A stretch of DNA of 64,000 nucleotides from Rhodanobacteraceae bacterium (GCA_004299555.1 SCQU01000001.1:116083-180082); one strand, 5' to 3'; numbered from the stretch's first letter, positions 52,001 to 61,981 are shown. Made by a program: numbers and translations. Notes: a model not told the origin generated them from the sequence alone.

Positions 52001-52588
52001 TCAGGCATCGTCGTTGGCAAGCAGCGGTCGCAATTTCTCATCAATGGCCTCGCGGGCACGAAAGATACGCGAGCGAACGGTACCAATCGGGCAATCCATG
52101 CGTGCGGCGATTTCCTCGTAGGACAGTCCATCGACCTCGCGCAGCGTGATCGCGTCACGCAACTCCTTGGGCAATTGTTCGACCGTGGCAAACACGGTTT
52201 GTTCAATTTCCTGACGCGCCAGCTCGTGCTCGGGCGTAGCTTCATCACGCAGCCGCGCACCGGCATCAAACTGCACGGCGGTGTCGGCATCGATGTCTTC
52301 GGCCGGCGGACGCCGGCCCTGGGCGACCAGGTGGTTCTTGGCGGTATTCACGGCAATCTTGTACATCCAGGTGTAGAAAGCGCTGTCTCCGCGGAAACTG
52401 CCGATGGCGCGGTACGCCCGGATGAAGGCCTCCTGCGCAACATCCTCACACTCGCTCCAGTCATGCACATAACGCGAGATCAGGCCCAGGATCTTGTGCT
52501 GGTATTTGCGCACCAGCAGATCGAAGGCGCTGTTGTCGCCCTTGCGCACACGCGCGACCAGCGCATGATCAGTCTCTACATCGCCCAT
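52001..52588 (-). CDS. rpoE: Envelope-stress sigma factor RpoE (sigma-E)
   Basis: A 195-residue ECF sigma factor nearly identical in layout to E. coli RpoE/AlgU: region 2 with FDLLVRKYQHKILGLISRYVH and ECEDVAQEAFIRAYRAI, the TWMYKIAVNTAKNHL segment, and region 4 with LPKELRDAITLREVDGLSYEEIA and CPIGTVRSRIFRAREAI. ATG 52588 starts MGDVETDHALV, the family-typical start. It leads the rpoE-rseA-degP operon, probably autoregulated from a sigma-E-type promoter about 45 bp upstream. Confidence 0.96.
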   Translation of the reverse strand: MGDVETDHALVARVRKGDNSAFDLLVRKYQHKILGLISRYVHDWSECEDVAQEAFIRAYRAIGSFRGDSAFYTWMYKIAVNTAKNHLVAQGRRPPAEDIDADTAVQFDAGARLRDEATPEHELARQEIEQTVFATVEQLPKELRDAITLREVDGLSYEEIAARMDCPIGTVRSRIFRAREAIDEKLRPLLANDDA

Positions 52589-52632
52589 CCGGGCGGTACT
52601 CCCTACGGCACCGGACGCAATGTGCGCCCCGG

Positions 52633-52660
52633 TATGACCGCGCCCCGCGCGCGAAAGTTC
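52633..52660 (-). promoter_or_regulatory. Candidate sigma-E promoter of rpoE
   Basis: Read on the minus strand: gaactt (52660-52655), 17 bases, then tcata (52637-52633). This matches the sigma-E pattern gaactt-N16/17-tctaa except in the last bases of the -10. Its place, about 45 bp before the rpoE start codon, fits the autoregulated promoter known for rpoE/algU genes. Confidence 0.5.
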
Positions 52661-52838
52661 AACCAACTTGGCCATTGCAGCATCCCGAAATTGCTTCACC
52701 ACACACGGTTGGGCCAGTCCCTTGCGGGATCAAGCGTAGCGCCAACGCGACCGGCTGGGAAACGCGGCCACAGGCCGGACGTTGACCCCACCCAGCCTGC
52801 CGCCGATGATGGCCCGTGGGCGACAACCGGAGCGTGGC

Positions 52839-54911
52839 ATGTTTGAAGGTTTGCAACTCAATCACTGGCAAGCCTCGCAGAACGCGGACGGCGTGCTGCT
52901 TCTGACCATGGATCGTAGCGGGAGCCGCGTGAACGCCCTTTCACGCGCGCTGCTGGACGAGCTGGACGCGCTCGTCGAACGCATTGCGATCGAGCGGCCG
53001 CGCGCGGTCGTGATCCACTCCGCCAAGCCGGCCGGGTTCGCGGTCGGCGCTGACCTCAATGAATTTGCCGGTTACGCCCGCGCCGGCACGGTACGCGCGG
53101 AAATCGAGCACGGGCAGCAGGTCTTCGAACGCCTGGCGCAGTTGCCGATGCCAACCGTCGCGGCGATCCACGGCGCCTGCATGGGCGGCGGTACCGAGCT
53201 CGCGCTTGCCTGCCGGATGCGGGTAGCCGCCCGCGCGCCCGAGACCCGCATCGGCCTGCCCGAAGTCCAGCTCGGCATCCACCCCGGCTGGGGCGGCAGC
53301 GCGCGCCTGCCGCGCCTGATTGGCGCGCCCAAGGCGCTGGCGATGATGCTGACCGGCCGCCCGTCGTCGGCCGCGCGCGCGCGCGCCGATGGGCTGGTGG
53401 ACCAGCTGGCCGCGCCGGACGAGCTGCTCGACGCTGCGTGCAAGCTGGCCCTGCACCCACGCCCGCGCCCCGTGCGCCAGCGCGCTCTGGCATGGCTGAC
53501 CAATGCCTGGCCGGCGCGGCAGATCCTCGCACCGGTCGTGCGCCGGCAAACCGCGGCCAAGGCATCGCAACGGCACTACCCCGCGCCGTTCGCGCTGATC
53601 AGGACCTGGCGTCGCGGCGGCGGCAACATCCAGCAACGCTTGCGGCTGGAAGCGGCCTCGGTGGCGCAGCTCGCCAAGACCGATACCGCGCACAACCTGA
53701 TCCGGATTTTCTTCCTGCGCGAACGGCTGCGGGCACTGGCCGGCGCCACGCCACACGGCATCAAGCACGTCCACGTCGTCGGTGCCGGCGTCATGGGCGG
53801 CGACATCGCCGCCTGGAGTGCGCTGCGCGGTTTCGAGGTCACCCTGCAGGACCGCGAGTTGAAGTTCATCGAACCCGCGCTGGTTCGCGCCCGCAAGCTG
53901 TTCGAGAAGAAACTGAAAACGCCCGCTCGCATCGAGCCCGCGCTGCGGCGTCTGCATGCCGACGTTGCCGGCACCGGCATCGCGCCTGCGCAGCTCGCCA
54001 TCGAGGCGGTCTACGAGGATGCCGACGCCAAGCGCTGGGTGTACCACGCCATTGAAACCGGGATCGCCAGCGGCGCCCTTGTTGCGACCAACACCTCGTC
54101 CATTCCCCTGGACGAACTGCGCGGGGCACTGCACGAACCAGGCCGCTTCCTGGGCCTGCACTTTTTCAACCCCGTCGCGCAGATGCCGCTGGTCGAGGTG
54201 GTCTGCCACGACGCCCTGGATGAACTCGCGGCCAAGCGCGCGATGGCGTGGGTGAAGGCCATCGGCAAGCTGCCGCTGCCGGTCAAGGGCACGCCGGGAT
54301 TTCTGGTCAACCGCATCCTGGTGCCCTACATGCTGGAAGCCATCCGCTGCCACGCCGAAGGCATTCCCGATCCGGCCATCGACCGGGCGGCCAAACACTT
54401 CGGCATGCCCATGGGCCCGATCGAACTGGCCGATACCGTGGGGCTGGACGTCGCCTTGTCGGTGGGCAAGGAACTCGGCCCGTTCCTCAAGCTGGAGCTG
54501 CCGGACGGCATCGCCGACCGGGTTGAAGGTGGCAAGCGCGGCAAGAAGGACGGACAAGGCTTTTACCACTGGGTGGACGGCAAAGCGCAAAAACCCCGGC
54601 TGGACCACGCATACCGCCCGCCCGCCGACCTTGAAGACCGGCTGATCCTGCCGCTCTTGAACGAAGCGGTGGCGTGCCTGCACGATGGCGTCGTTGAAGA
54701 CGCCGAACTGCTGGACGCCGGCGTGATCTTCGGCACCGGTTTTGCCCCCTTCCGGGGCGGCCCGATCCAGTACATCCGCGCAGCCGGTGCGGGTGTCCTG
54801 CGCGAAAGGCTCGAAACCCTGGCGCGGGCGCATGGCCCTCGCTTCGCGCCAAAGCCAGGCTGGTTCAACCCGGCTTTGGCGGGGGTTGCCGAACAACCCG
54901 CCCGCGGATGA
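52839..54911 (+). CDS. Bifunctional enoyl-CoA hydratase / 3-hydroxyacyl-CoA dehydrogenase (FadB/FadJ type)
   Basis: A 690-residue multifunctional beta-oxidation enzyme. The N-terminal hydratase/isomerase half has both catalytic glutamates (Glu120 in GGGTELALAC and Glu142 in GLPEVQLGIHPG). The dehydrogenase half begins at the NAD-binding VHVVGAGVMGGD (GxGxxG at 315-320) and has the catalytic His441 in LHFFNPVAQMP, then the C-terminal dehydrogenase domains. ATG 52839 was chosen; upstream codons in frame are not conserved. No thiolase gene (fadA/fadI) adjoins it, so the oxidation partner is encoded elsewhere. Confidence 0.94.
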   Translation: MFEGLQLNHWQASQNADGVLLLTMDRSGSRVNALSRALLDELDALVERIAIERPRAVVIHSAKPAGFAVGADLNEFAGYARAGTVRAEIEHGQQVFERLAQLPMPTVAAIHGACMGGGTELALACRMRVAARAPETRIGLPEVQLGIHPGWGGSARLPRLIGAPKALAMMLTGRPSSAARARADGLVDQLAAPDELLDAACKLALHPRPRPVRQRALAWLTNAWPARQILAPVVRRQTAAKASQRHYPAPFALIRTWRRGGGNIQQRLRLEAASVAQLAKTDTAHNLIRIFFLRERLRALAGATPHGIKHVHVVGAGVMGGDIAAWSALRGFEVTLQDRELKFIEPALVRARKLFEKKLKTPARIEPALRRLHADVAGTGIAPAQLAIEAVYEDADAKRWVYHAIETGIASGALVATNTSSIPLDELRGALHEPGRFLGLHFFNPVAQMPLVEVVCHDALDELAAKRAMAWVKAIGKLPLPVKGTPGFLVNRILVPYMLEAIRCHAEGIPDPAIDRAAKHFGMPMGPIELADTVGLDVALSVGKELGPFLKLELPDGIADRVEGGKRGKKDGQGFYHWVDGKAQKPRLDHAYRPPADLEDRLILPLLNEAVACLHDGVVEDAELLDAGVIFGTGFAPFRGGPIQYIRAAGAGVLRERLETLARAHGPRFAPKPGWFNPALAGVAEQPARG

Positions 54912-55018
54912 ACCTTCCCTCCGGAGGCAGGACAGCTTGTCATCCACCTTCGGGACGAAGGATAAACCTTCCCTCCGGAGGCAGGACAGCTTGTCATCCA
55001 CCTTCGGGGACGAAGGGG
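54911..55018. repeat. Two tandem copies of a 54-bp intergenic repeat
   Basis: The unit aaccttccctccggaggcag... begins at 54911 and again at 54965. Each copy has two internal hairpins, ctccggag and ccttcg-gga/ggga-cgaagg. The second copy differs only near its end. Both are in the noncoding gap after the fatty-acid oxidation gene. Any open frame across them is a by-product of the repeat period being a multiple of three. Confidence 0.9.
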
Positions 55019-55349
55019 GGACTCAAGGGGATGCGCTTTTGAATTGCGCTACGGCATCCCCGCGGCAGCTTGCCCGTGGCAAGCTGCCGCGGCCCCTTCG
55101 TCCCGAGGGGGCGTAGCGCGCTCAATGCCACCACACCCACCGAGGCGAACCGCGTTGGCAGGACTGCCGGCGCAAACGCGAAAGGCGGCCCGGCGGACCA
55201 GCCGCACGGAGGCGGCGAATCAGTCCAGTGACTCGCGCGCAACACGTGGACCTACCAAGACACTGGATTCGGGATATCGCCTCGCGATTCCGGAATGCCG
55301 TGCAAAATCGGAGCATCCTCGGGTTCGCGTGGCGCCACGCGCGGCGTGT
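54919..55349. other. Repeat-rich intergenic interval before the DUF2058 gene
   Basis: About 430 bp with no gene. In order it holds the second tandem repeat copy, a perfect 15-bp inverted repeat (55060-55092), another ccttcg-tcc-cgagg hairpin (55095-55107), and near 55257-55290 a sequence starting gacactggattc that recurs at 57739-57750. The interval is a cluster of the genome's intergenic repeat types. Confidence 0.65.
55060..55092. repeat. Perfect 15-bp inverted repeat
   Basis: Arms ccgcggcagcttgcc and ggcaagctgccgcgg with loop cgt. There is no T-run. It lies between converging genes (fatty-acid oxidation enzyme and DUF2058) and adjoins a ccttcg hairpin, so it belongs to the intergenic repeat cluster. 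Confidence 0.85.
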
Positions 55350-55865
55350 TTACCACATCAGGTCATCGGGCACGCCATCGGCCACGGCGGGCGCGTCGGG
55401 ATCAACCAGCAACGCGACCAGTTCTGGCGCAAAGGCCTGTACCTCGAGCGCGACGGCGCGCGGAACCAGCACGGCATGGCCGTTGTGCATCACCACGCCC
55501 AGATCGCCGGCATTCAACCGCGGCAGCTGTTCGGGCGTCACATACACGCGCCGGATCTTGCCCGCAAACTCGAAATTGCGCGGCTGCTCCGCATCAGCCT
55601 GATTCAACGCCTTGCCTTCCAGCAGCGCGTGCATTCTGCGCTTGCGTGCCTTTTTGGCCGCGGCCTTTTCGCGCGCCTCGCGTTCGGCAGCTTCGCGCTC
55701 CGCGCGCTCGGCCTTGGCGCGCAGTGCAAACGCGCGGGCCAGGTCAGGTTCCGCCGCCGCACGCCCCTGGCGTGGCGCGGGCTGGTGCTGGCGCGGCTTC
55801 AGCGCCGGCCTCGGTGCCGGCTTGAACCCGGCCTTCAACAACTGATCTCGGAGTGACTCGCTCAC
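55350..55865 (-). CDS. DUF2058 family protein (YaiL-like)
   Basis: A 171-residue cytoplasmic protein. It begins with the conserved SESLRDQLLKAGF, followed by a Pro/Arg-rich and then strongly charged Ala/Glu/Lys/Arg coiled-coil region (about 40-95), and ends in a C-terminal domain with FEFAGKIRRVYVTPEQLPRL and LGVVMHNGHAVLVP. This order is typical for DUF2058, a family with no assigned role, though nucleoprotein or RNA-associated functions have been suggested by its basic region. GTG 55865 was chosen because it gives the family-typical N-terminus; the frame continues upstream without conservation. Confidence 0.86.
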   Translation of the reverse strand: MSESLRDQLLKAGFKPAPRPALKPRQHQPAPRQGRAAAEPDLARAFALRAKAERAEREAAEREAREKAAAKKARKRRMHALLEGKALNQADAEQPRNFEFAGKIRRVYVTPEQLPRLNAGDLGVVMHNGHAVLVPRAVALEVQAFAPELVALLVDPDAPAVADGVPDDLMW

Positions 55866-56012
55866 ACTGGGTCTCTGCTGTTTCGAAAAAGCTGGCACCT
55901 TCGAAGCGACCGCGGCAGAAAGTCGGGTGACGGAGGCCGTTCCAATGCTCGTCAACCGCTTGTCCGGCCATCCGCCCAGCGCACATCCAAGCCGTGCCCA
56001 GGGACGCTCACG

Positions 56013-56231
56013 CTAGTAATGCGGTGGCGGCGGCTCATCGCGTACGTCGCCCGCCAGCCCGGTACGCAACGCCGACAATTCGCGGCGCAGTTCCGCCAGC
56101 GCGTTTTCCAGCTGCAGCAGCCGTTGCGACTGCTGCGCCTCGCTGTCGTTCAGCGAACTTACCGCGTCGTCAAGGAAGGTGAAACGCGTTTCCAGATCAT
56201 TCAAACGATCGTCGTGTGGTACCTGGGTCAT
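56013..56231 (-). CDS. slyX: SlyX family protein
   Basis: A 72-residue coiled-coil protein. It has the family sequence [22 protein letters not shown], heptad leucines through [19 protein letters not shown], and the diagnostic Pro-rich end DEPPPPHY. The function of SlyX is unknown. Its ATG overlaps the ugd stop codon by four bases, so it is translated from the ugd transcript. Confidence 0.93.
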   Translation of the reverse strand: MTQVPHDDRLNDLETRFTFLDDAVSSLNDSEAQQSQRLLQLENALAELRRELSALRTGLAGDVRDEPPPPHY

Positions 56232-57580
56232 GCCTGTTCCTCCGCGGCCAGAATGCTGCGGCCGCGTCCGATGCCGTAATACGCGAGGCCTGCCGCTTCG
56301 ACCACCGCCGGATCATACAAGTTGCGTCCATCGAATATCGCCGGCACGCGCAGGCTGGCCTTGATGCGCGCAAAATCCGGACTGCGGAATACTTTCCATT
56401 CGGTGACCACGGCCAGCACGTCAGCCCCGGCGAGCGCCTGCCAGGGATCCCCGCACAGCTCGAGGTCGGCACGCGCGCCGAAAATCCGCGCGGCTTCCGC
56501 GCGTGCCTGCGGATCAAACGCGCGGACCCCCGCGCCGGCCTGCCACAACGCCTGCAGCAACACCCGGCTGGGCGCCTGGCGCATATCATCCGTGTTCGGC
56601 TTGAAAGCCAGGCCCCACAGCGCAATGGTCTTGCCGTGCAGGTCCCCGCCGAAATGGCGGCTGATGAGATCAAACACCTTGCGCTTCTGGTCGCGATTGA
56701 CCGCTTCCACGGCGCCCAGCAGGCGGGCCTCGTAGCCGTGCGCATGGGCGGCACGCTCGAGCGCCTGCACGTCTTTCGGAAAGCACGAACCGCCGTAGCC
56801 CGTGCCCGGGTAGATGAAGTGGTAGCCGATGCGCGGATCGGCCCCGATGCCGTGGCGCACCATCTCGATGTCGGCGCCCACGCACTCGGCAATGTTGGCC
56901 ACCTCGTTCATGAAGCTGATCTTGGTCGCCAGCATCGCGTTCGCCGCGTATTTGGTCAGCTCGGCCGAGCGCTCGTCCATCACCACCAGGCGTTCGTGGT
57001 TGCGGTTGAACGGCGCGTACAGGTTCCTGAGCACGTCGACCGCACGCGACGCTGACGCACCCACGATGATGCGGTCGGGCTTCATGCAGTCCTCGACCGC
57101 GTCACCCTCCTTCAGGAATTCGGGATTGGACACCACGTCGAACTCGGCCTGCGCACCGCGCGCCTGCAGCGCCGCGGCGATTTCCCGCCGCACCCGGTCA
57201 GCCGTCCCCACCGGCACCGTCGACTTGTCGACCACCACGGCGTAACGCCCAAGGTACCGGCCGATGCTGCGCGCCACGCTGAGCACATACTTGAGATCGG
57301 CGCTGCCGTCCTCGTCAGGCGGCGTGCCGACCGCGATGAAGATCACCTCGCCGTGGGCGACCGCCTGCGCGGCATCGGTGGTGAACGCGAGCCGGCCGGC
57401 GGCGTGGTTGCGGAGCACCAGCGGTTCGAGACCCGGCTCGAAGATCGGGATTTCGCCGTGCTCGAGGCGCGCGATCTTGCCGGCATCGACATCCACACAC
57501 AGCACGCGGTTGCCCATCTCGGCCAGACAGGTGCCGGTGACCAGACCGACATAGCCGGTGCCGAAAATGGTGACTCTCAT
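56228..57580 (-). CDS. ugd: UDP-glucose 6-dehydrogenase
   Basis: A 450-residue enzyme that oxidises UDP-glucose to UDP-glucuronate for surface polysaccharides or lipid A modification. The N-terminal NAD site is [16 protein letters not shown] (1-16), the catalytic cysteine is Cys266 in [10 protein letters not shown], and the central helix and C-terminal UDP-binding domain ([17 protein letters not shown]) are complete. ATG 57580 is the normal start. It is coupled to slyX; no other polysaccharide gene is nearby. Confidence 0.97.
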   Translation of the reverse strand: MRVTIFGTGYVGLVTGTCLAEMGNRVLCVDVDAGKIARLEHGEIPIFEPGLEPLVLRNHAAGRLAFTTDAAQAVAHGEVIFIAVGTPPDEDGSADLKYVLSVARSIGRYLGRYAVVVDKSTVPVGTADRVRREIAAALQARGAQAEFDVVSNPEFLKEGDAVEDCMKPDRIIVGASASRAVDVLRNLYAPFNRNHERLVVMDERSAELTKYAANAMLATKISFMNEVANIAECVGADIEMVRHGIGADPRIGYHFIYPGTGYGGSCFPKDVQALERAAHAHGYEARLLGAVEAVNRDQKRKVFDLISRHFGGDLHGKTIALWGLAFKPNTDDMRQAPSRVLLQALWQAGAGVRAFDPQARAEAARIFGARADLELCGDPWQALAGADVLAVVTEWKVFRSPDFARIKASLRVPAIFDGRNLYDPAVVEAAGLAYYGIGRGRSILAAEEQA

Positions 57581-57745
57581 GCGCGATTCCGTGGCAAAGA
57601 TGAAGGCACAATTCTAGCGGTGGCCCGACTTGCGCGCATTCGCGTGGTGAGGCTGGGCGACTGGCAACGCACCGGAGAAAAAGTGGCCGTCGAGGCGTGG
57701 GCACGCATCCAGCGACTGCACGCGAGCGCGACATAAGGACACTGG

Positions 57746-57765
57746 ATTCCCGCCTGCGCGGGAAT
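57746..57765. repeat. Short palindromic intergenic repeat (attccc-N8-gggaat)
   Basis: The sequence attcccgcctgcgcgggaat is a near-perfect palindrome of the form attccc-N8-gggaat, within the context gacactggattcccgcctgc. The leading gacactggattc also occurs near 55259. The form equals the dRS3-type element of Neisseria and is common between genes in xanthomonad relatives. Confidence 0.75.
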
Positions 57766-57782
57766 GACGAGCTGCAGAATTT

Positions 57783-58766
57783 CTATCGCGCTCGGCCCTT
57801 CGCTGCACTGCTACGTGCAACAGTCAGCCGATCCAGCACCGCACGCAGGTCATCGGGCAGCGGCGCCGAGAACCCGTAACTGCGCTCACCGAGGTCGAAC
57901 TCGAAGCGCGCCGCGTGCAGAAACAGGCGATGCAGCCCCAGCGTGTGGAACCGTTTGTTGGCCTCGCGGTCGCCATATTTCGGGTCACCCGCGAGCGGGT
58001 AACCGGCATGCGCCGCATGTACGCGAATCTGGTGGGTACGCCCCGTCGCCAGCGTCGCCTCGACCAGGCTCGCCTTTGAGTAGCGCTCGACCTGGCGGAA
58101 GAACGTCAGCGCCGGCTTGCCGGCCGGATCGACCCGCACCATCCGCTCACCACCCTGCAGCACCGATTTGCGCAGCGGCACGTTGACGTTGAACTTCGCC
58201 CGCGCCAGCGTTCCGGTCATGAGGCACAGGTACTGCTTGGTGGTCTCACCGGCACGGATAAGGCCCTGCACGCCCAGCAGTCCGCGCCGGCTGCGGGCAA
58301 ACAGGAGCACGCCGGACGTATCGCGGTCCAGCCGGTGGGCGAGCTCGAGATGCTCGGCCGGCCGCGCCGCGCGCATCAGCTCGATCGCGCCAAACGCGAT
58401 CCCGCTGCCACCATGGCTGGCAATACCGGACGGCTTGTCGATCGCGAGGAAGTCACGATCCTCAAAAATGACCGCCTGCTGGATTGCATCCAGCATCGCC
58501 GCCGGCGGCGTGGCGGGCGCGTCGCGCTGTGCGGTGCGCACCGGCGGCACGCGCAGGGTGTCGCCTTCCGCGAGGCGGGTATCGGCCTTCACCCGCCGCC
58601 CGTTGACCCGCACCTGGCCGGTCCTGACCAGCCGGTAGACCAGGCTGCGCGGGACCCCCTTCAGCAGCGCCACCAGGCAGTTGTCCACCCGCTGGCCGTC
58701 CCGCTCGGGGCCCACCGTGAGCGTGCGCACGGAACTGAAGTCTGTGGCCGAAGTTGCCGTCCCCAT
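57783..58766 (-). CDS. rluC: 23S rRNA pseudouridine(955/2504/2580) synthase RluC
   Basis: A 327-residue RluA-family pseudouridine synthase. It has an N-terminal S4 RNA-binding domain (about 22-75, with GQRVDNCLVALLKGVPRSLVYRLVRTGQVRVNG), then the catalytic domain with the HRLDRDTSG motif, Asp147 being the nucleophile, and GRTHQIRVHAAHAGYPLAGDPKYGD. ATG 58766 was chosen because it gives the family length; the frame extends upstream over the rne leader without coding character. It diverges from rne, the usual arrangement in gammaproteobacteria. Confidence 0.96.
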   Translation of the reverse strand: MGTATSATDFSSVRTLTVGPERDGQRVDNCLVALLKGVPRSLVYRLVRTGQVRVNGRRVKADTRLAEGDTLRVPPVRTAQRDAPATPPAAMLDAIQQAVIFEDRDFLAIDKPSGIASHGGSGIAFGAIELMRAARPAEHLELAHRLDRDTSGVLLFARSRRGLLGVQGLIRAGETTKQYLCLMTGTLARAKFNVNVPLRKSVLQGGERMVRVDPAGKPALTFFRQVERYSKASLVEATLATGRTHQIRVHAAHAGYPLAGDPKYGDREANKRFHTLGLHRLFLHAARFEFDLGERSYGFSAPLPDDLRAVLDRLTVARSSAAKGRAR

Positions 58767-59111
58767 TGGAAAAAAACCTTTACGATGATAGGATTGCCGG
58801 CGCGTCAAGCAGGCACTGGCCCCACCCGGGCCAACCTGTACTCGTACGTCGCGCGGACAAGGCTTCCGTCTGCCATTCCTGACCGGAAGCAGCCGGCACC
58901 TCGCCATCGTAACGTCCGGGTCGATGTTTGCCCACCGTCGGCGTGACGGCGGGGACTCGGGGGCGCGACGATCCCAACCATCATCTGCCGGGGCCGCACC
59001 ACGGACCCGGTCATTGCCGCCAGGCGCGGCACGCGACTCGGCCGGCTGTCCTTCAGGCGAAGGCGCCGCCGTAAACGCGCACCGCGCCGGCGACGTTCCA
59101 AGGAATCCAAA
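58767..59111. promoter_or_regulatory. Divergent rluC/rne control region and probable rne leader
   Basis: This 345-bp gap separates divergent rluC and rne. An AT-richer run (ggaaaaaaacctttacgatg) next to rluC probably holds the core promoters. The remainder is GC-rich and would give rne an untranslated leader of up to about 300 bases. In enterobacteria RNase E limits its own synthesis by cleaving its long structured leader; the same is plausible here but no specific stem-loop was matched. Confidence 0.55.
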
Positions 59112-61970
59112 ATGAAACGCATGTTGATCAACGCAACTCAGCGTGAGGAGTTGCGTGTGGCCATCGTTGATGGCCAGGCACTGTACGACCTCGACCTTGA
59201 AATTCCCTCGCGCGAACAGAAAAAGTCGAACATCTACAAGGCCCGCATCACCCGGGTCGAACCTTCGCTGGAAGCCTGCTTCGTCGACTACGGCGCCGAG
59301 CGCCACGGCTTCCTGCCGCTGAAGGAAATCTCGAAGGAATACTTCACGCCCGGTGTCGACCACAACAAGGCCGGCATCCGCGACCTGTTGAAGGAAGGCC
59401 AGCAACTCATCGTCCAGGTCGAAAAGGAGGAGCGCGGCAACAAGGGCGCCGCGCTCACCACCTTCATTTCACTCGCCGGCCGCTACATGGTGCTGATGCC
59501 CAACAGCCCGAATGCGGGCGGTGTATCGCGCCGGATCGAGGGCGAAGACCGGCAGGCGCTGAAGGAAGCCCTGCAGCACATCACGGTACCCGAGGACATG
59601 GGCCTGATCGTGCGCACCGCCGGGGTCGGCCGCGACGCCGAGGAACTGCAGTGGGACCTCGACTACCTGCTGACGCTGTGGAAGGCGATTTCCGAAGCCG
59701 CGGCTGCCAAGTCTGCGCCCTTCCTGATCTACCAGGAATCCAAACTCTTCATCCGCGCACTGCGCGACTACCTGCGCGCCGACATCGGCGAAATCCTGAT
59801 CGACGAACCTGCGCTGTATGAGGACGCCCGCGAATTCATGCAGCAGGTGATGCCCAACAGCCTGCGCAAGCTCAAGCTCTACAACGAGGACGCGCCGCTG
59901 TTCACGCGCTTCCAGATCGAGTCGCAGATCGAGAGCGCCTACGACCGGCTGGTACGGCTGCCCTCCGGCGGTTCGATCGTGATCGACCCGACCGAGGCCT
60001 TGACCTCCATCGACGTCAACTCGGCGCGCGCCACCAAGGGCGGCGACATCGAGGAAACCGCGTTCCACACCAACTGCGAGGCAGCCGAAGAAGTCGCGCG
60101 CCAGTTGCGCATCCGCGACCTTGGCGGGCTGGTCGTGATCGACTTCATCGACATGGAAAGTTCGCGCCACCAGCACGAAATCGAGGACAAGATGCGCAAC
60201 GCCCTCAAGCTCGACCGTGCCCGGGTGCAGATCGGGCGCATCTCGCGTTTTGGCCTGCTGGAACTTTCGCGCCAGCGCCTGCGCCCGAGCCTCGAGGAAT
60301 CCACCCAGATCGTGTGCCCACGGTGCGAAGGCAACGGCCACATCCGCGGCATCGAGTCGCTGTCACTGTCGGCGCTGCGCCTGATCGAAGAACACGCGAT
60401 GAAGGAAAACACCGGCGAAGTGCTGGTGCAGGCGCCTACCCGCGTGGCCAACTTCCTGCTGAACGAGAAGCGCGCCAGCGTGGTCGAGATCGAACTGCGC
60501 CACAAGGTGCACGTGGTGGTGGTGGCCGACAAGAACCTCGAAACCCCGCACCTTGAAATCACCCGCATCCGCGACAGCGAGATGGGCGAGCACGCCAAGC
60601 CCAGCTACGAACGCCTGACCGAAGCCGCGCCCGTGCCCCAGCCACGCATGGGCGTCATCACGCACGGCGAAGAACCGGCCGTCAGCGGCATCCAGCGCGC
60701 GATGCCGATGCCGCAGCGCGAGCCGGCCGTGGACGCCGAACCCGCCCTCGCGCCAGCGCCGGCCACAGCCGCCGCGCCCGCCGCGGCCGGCGGCCTGCTC
60801 GGCCGCCTGTTTGGCTGGTTCCGCGCGACGCCATCGGCCGCGACCGGCGCTGCCAAGCCTTCGCCCACGCCCGAATCCGAGTCACGCAATGTGCAGCGGC
60901 ACCCGCGCGGGCCGGAACGCCGCGCCGAGGGCGGTACACGCGGCAATGCGCGGCGCGGCAACCGTGATGGTGACGCACGCCGCGGGCGCCAGTCCGGCTC
61001 GCAATCCGCGCGGTCAACCTCGTCGCGCCCCGGCCGCCCGCATGCAGACGACGCGCCGCCACACGCAGCGCACCCGGCGCCGAAGCCGGACGCCGCCACA
61101 CGGCCGGCCAACGAGCCGCGCGCCAGCGATACCCGGCCCGCGTCGGCGGAATCATCCGCGCGCGCACCGCAAGCGCCACCGCAGTCCGCGGCCCAGGCCG
61201 CGGCAGCTCCCGGCCAGGACGCCACACCATCAGGTGACGTGCGCCCTTCGGGCGACCCCACGAATCCGGCTGCGGCCGAGGCCGGCACCGGCAAGCGCCG
61301 GCGTGGCCGGCGCGGCGGACGACGCCGGAAGCACAGCAGTGCCACCGCCATGGGCGCCACACCGGCGACGCCACGCGACATCGACGATGAAGACGCCGAT
61401 CACGGCACCGCAACGCGCGGCACGCCCGAGCGGCATGCAGCGCCGGCGGACAGGGCATCGCAACCGGCAGCCCCCAGCCAGCCAAATCCGCCGGCACCGA
61501 AGCCCGCGGCACCCACGACGGCGCCGCTGTTTGCCGCGCCCGGGGCACCGCGTCCAGTGCCGGCGGCCGCCCCCATGCCCACGCAACCGGTGACCGCTTC
61601 GGACGCGGGCCGCGCCATCGCGCCGGCACCGCAGCCGGCGGCGCCAGCGGTTACACCCGTGCCCGCCCCTGCGATACGCCCAAGCGCGGCACAGCAGCCG
61701 CACACCGAACCCGCTCCGGCCAAACCGGTCGCGGCACCGGTGCCGAAGCCCGAGCCGGTGACCGAATCCCTGTTCGCGGCGCCGCCGTCCACGCGGCACG
61801 TCGCGCCAGCGCCTCCGCGCCACCCAGCGATTCCGACCCAGCGTCCGCTGTCGGGCGCGATCCGGCCAATGTTGGCGCCGCAGGTCTTGCCCAAGGCGGC
61901 GCCGGCAGCCACACCCCCGGCTGCGCCCACGCCAGCGGCACCCGCGGTACACGAGAAACCGGCGGAATAA
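59112..61970 (+). CDS. rne: Ribonuclease E
   Basis: A 952-residue endoribonuclease that starts decay of most mRNAs and matures rRNA and tRNA. The catalytic half (1-510) is complete: [20 protein letters not shown] start, S1 domain (about 37-120), catalytic aspartates Asp301 (SIDVNS) and Asp344 (VIDFID), and the zinc-link CPRCEGNG (402-409). After about residue 520 the protein is a long Ala/Pro/Arg-rich region with basic patches (near 600-680 and 730-760), the expected unstructured scaffold for degradosome partners. ATG 59112 has aaggaa ahead. The first four residues MKRM are the E. coli start. Confidence 0.97.
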   Translation: MKRMLINATQREELRVAIVDGQALYDLDLEIPSREQKKSNIYKARITRVEPSLEACFVDYGAERHGFLPLKEISKEYFTPGVDHNKAGIRDLLKEGQQLIVQVEKEERGNKGAALTTFISLAGRYMVLMPNSPNAGGVSRRIEGEDRQALKEALQHITVPEDMGLIVRTAGVGRDAEELQWDLDYLLTLWKAISEAAAAKSAPFLIYQESKLFIRALRDYLRADIGEILIDEPALYEDAREFMQQVMPNSLRKLKLYNEDAPLFTRFQIESQIESAYDRLVRLPSGGSIVIDPTEALTSIDVNSARATKGGDIEETAFHTNCEAAEEVARQLRIRDLGGLVVIDFIDMESSRHQHEIEDKMRNALKLDRARVQIGRISRFGLLELSRQRLRPSLEESTQIVCPRCEGNGHIRGIESLSLSALRLIEEHAMKENTGEVLVQAPTRVANFLLNEKRASVVEIELRHKVHVVVVADKNLETPHLEITRIRDSEMGEHAKPSYERLTEAAPVPQPRMGVITHGEEPAVSGIQRAMPMPQREPAVDAEPALAPAPATAAAPAAAGGLLGRLFGWFRATPSAATGAAKPSPTPESESRNVQRHPRGPERRAEGGTRGNARRGNRDGDARRGRQSGSQSARSTSSRPGRPHADDAPPHAAHPAPKPDAATRPANEPRASDTRPASAESSARAPQAPPQSAAQAAAAPGQDATPSGDVRPSGDPTNPAAAEAGTGKRRRGRRGGRRRKHSSATAMGATPATPRDIDDEDADHGTATRGTPERHAAPADRASQPAAPSQPNPPAPKPAAPTTAPLFAAPGAPRPVPAAAPMPTQPVTASDAGRAIAPAPQPAAPAVTPVPAPAIRPSAAQQPHTEPAPAKPVAAPVPKPEPVTESLFAAPPSTRHVAPAPPRHPAIPTQRPLSGAIRPMLAPQVLPKAAPAATPPAAPTPAAPAVHEKPAE

Positions 61971-61981
61971 CCAACCCCAAG

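Noticed and set aside
54563..54997. Open frames across the 54-bp tandem repeats (translated CPASGGK-like repeats)
   Set aside because: The repeat period is a multiple of three, which keeps frames open by chance; the repeats are intergenic and palindromic.
57614..57736. A short plus-strand frame ending HASAT before the dRS3-like repeat
   Set aside because: It is between ugd and rluC, has no start context and merges into intergenic repeat sequence.
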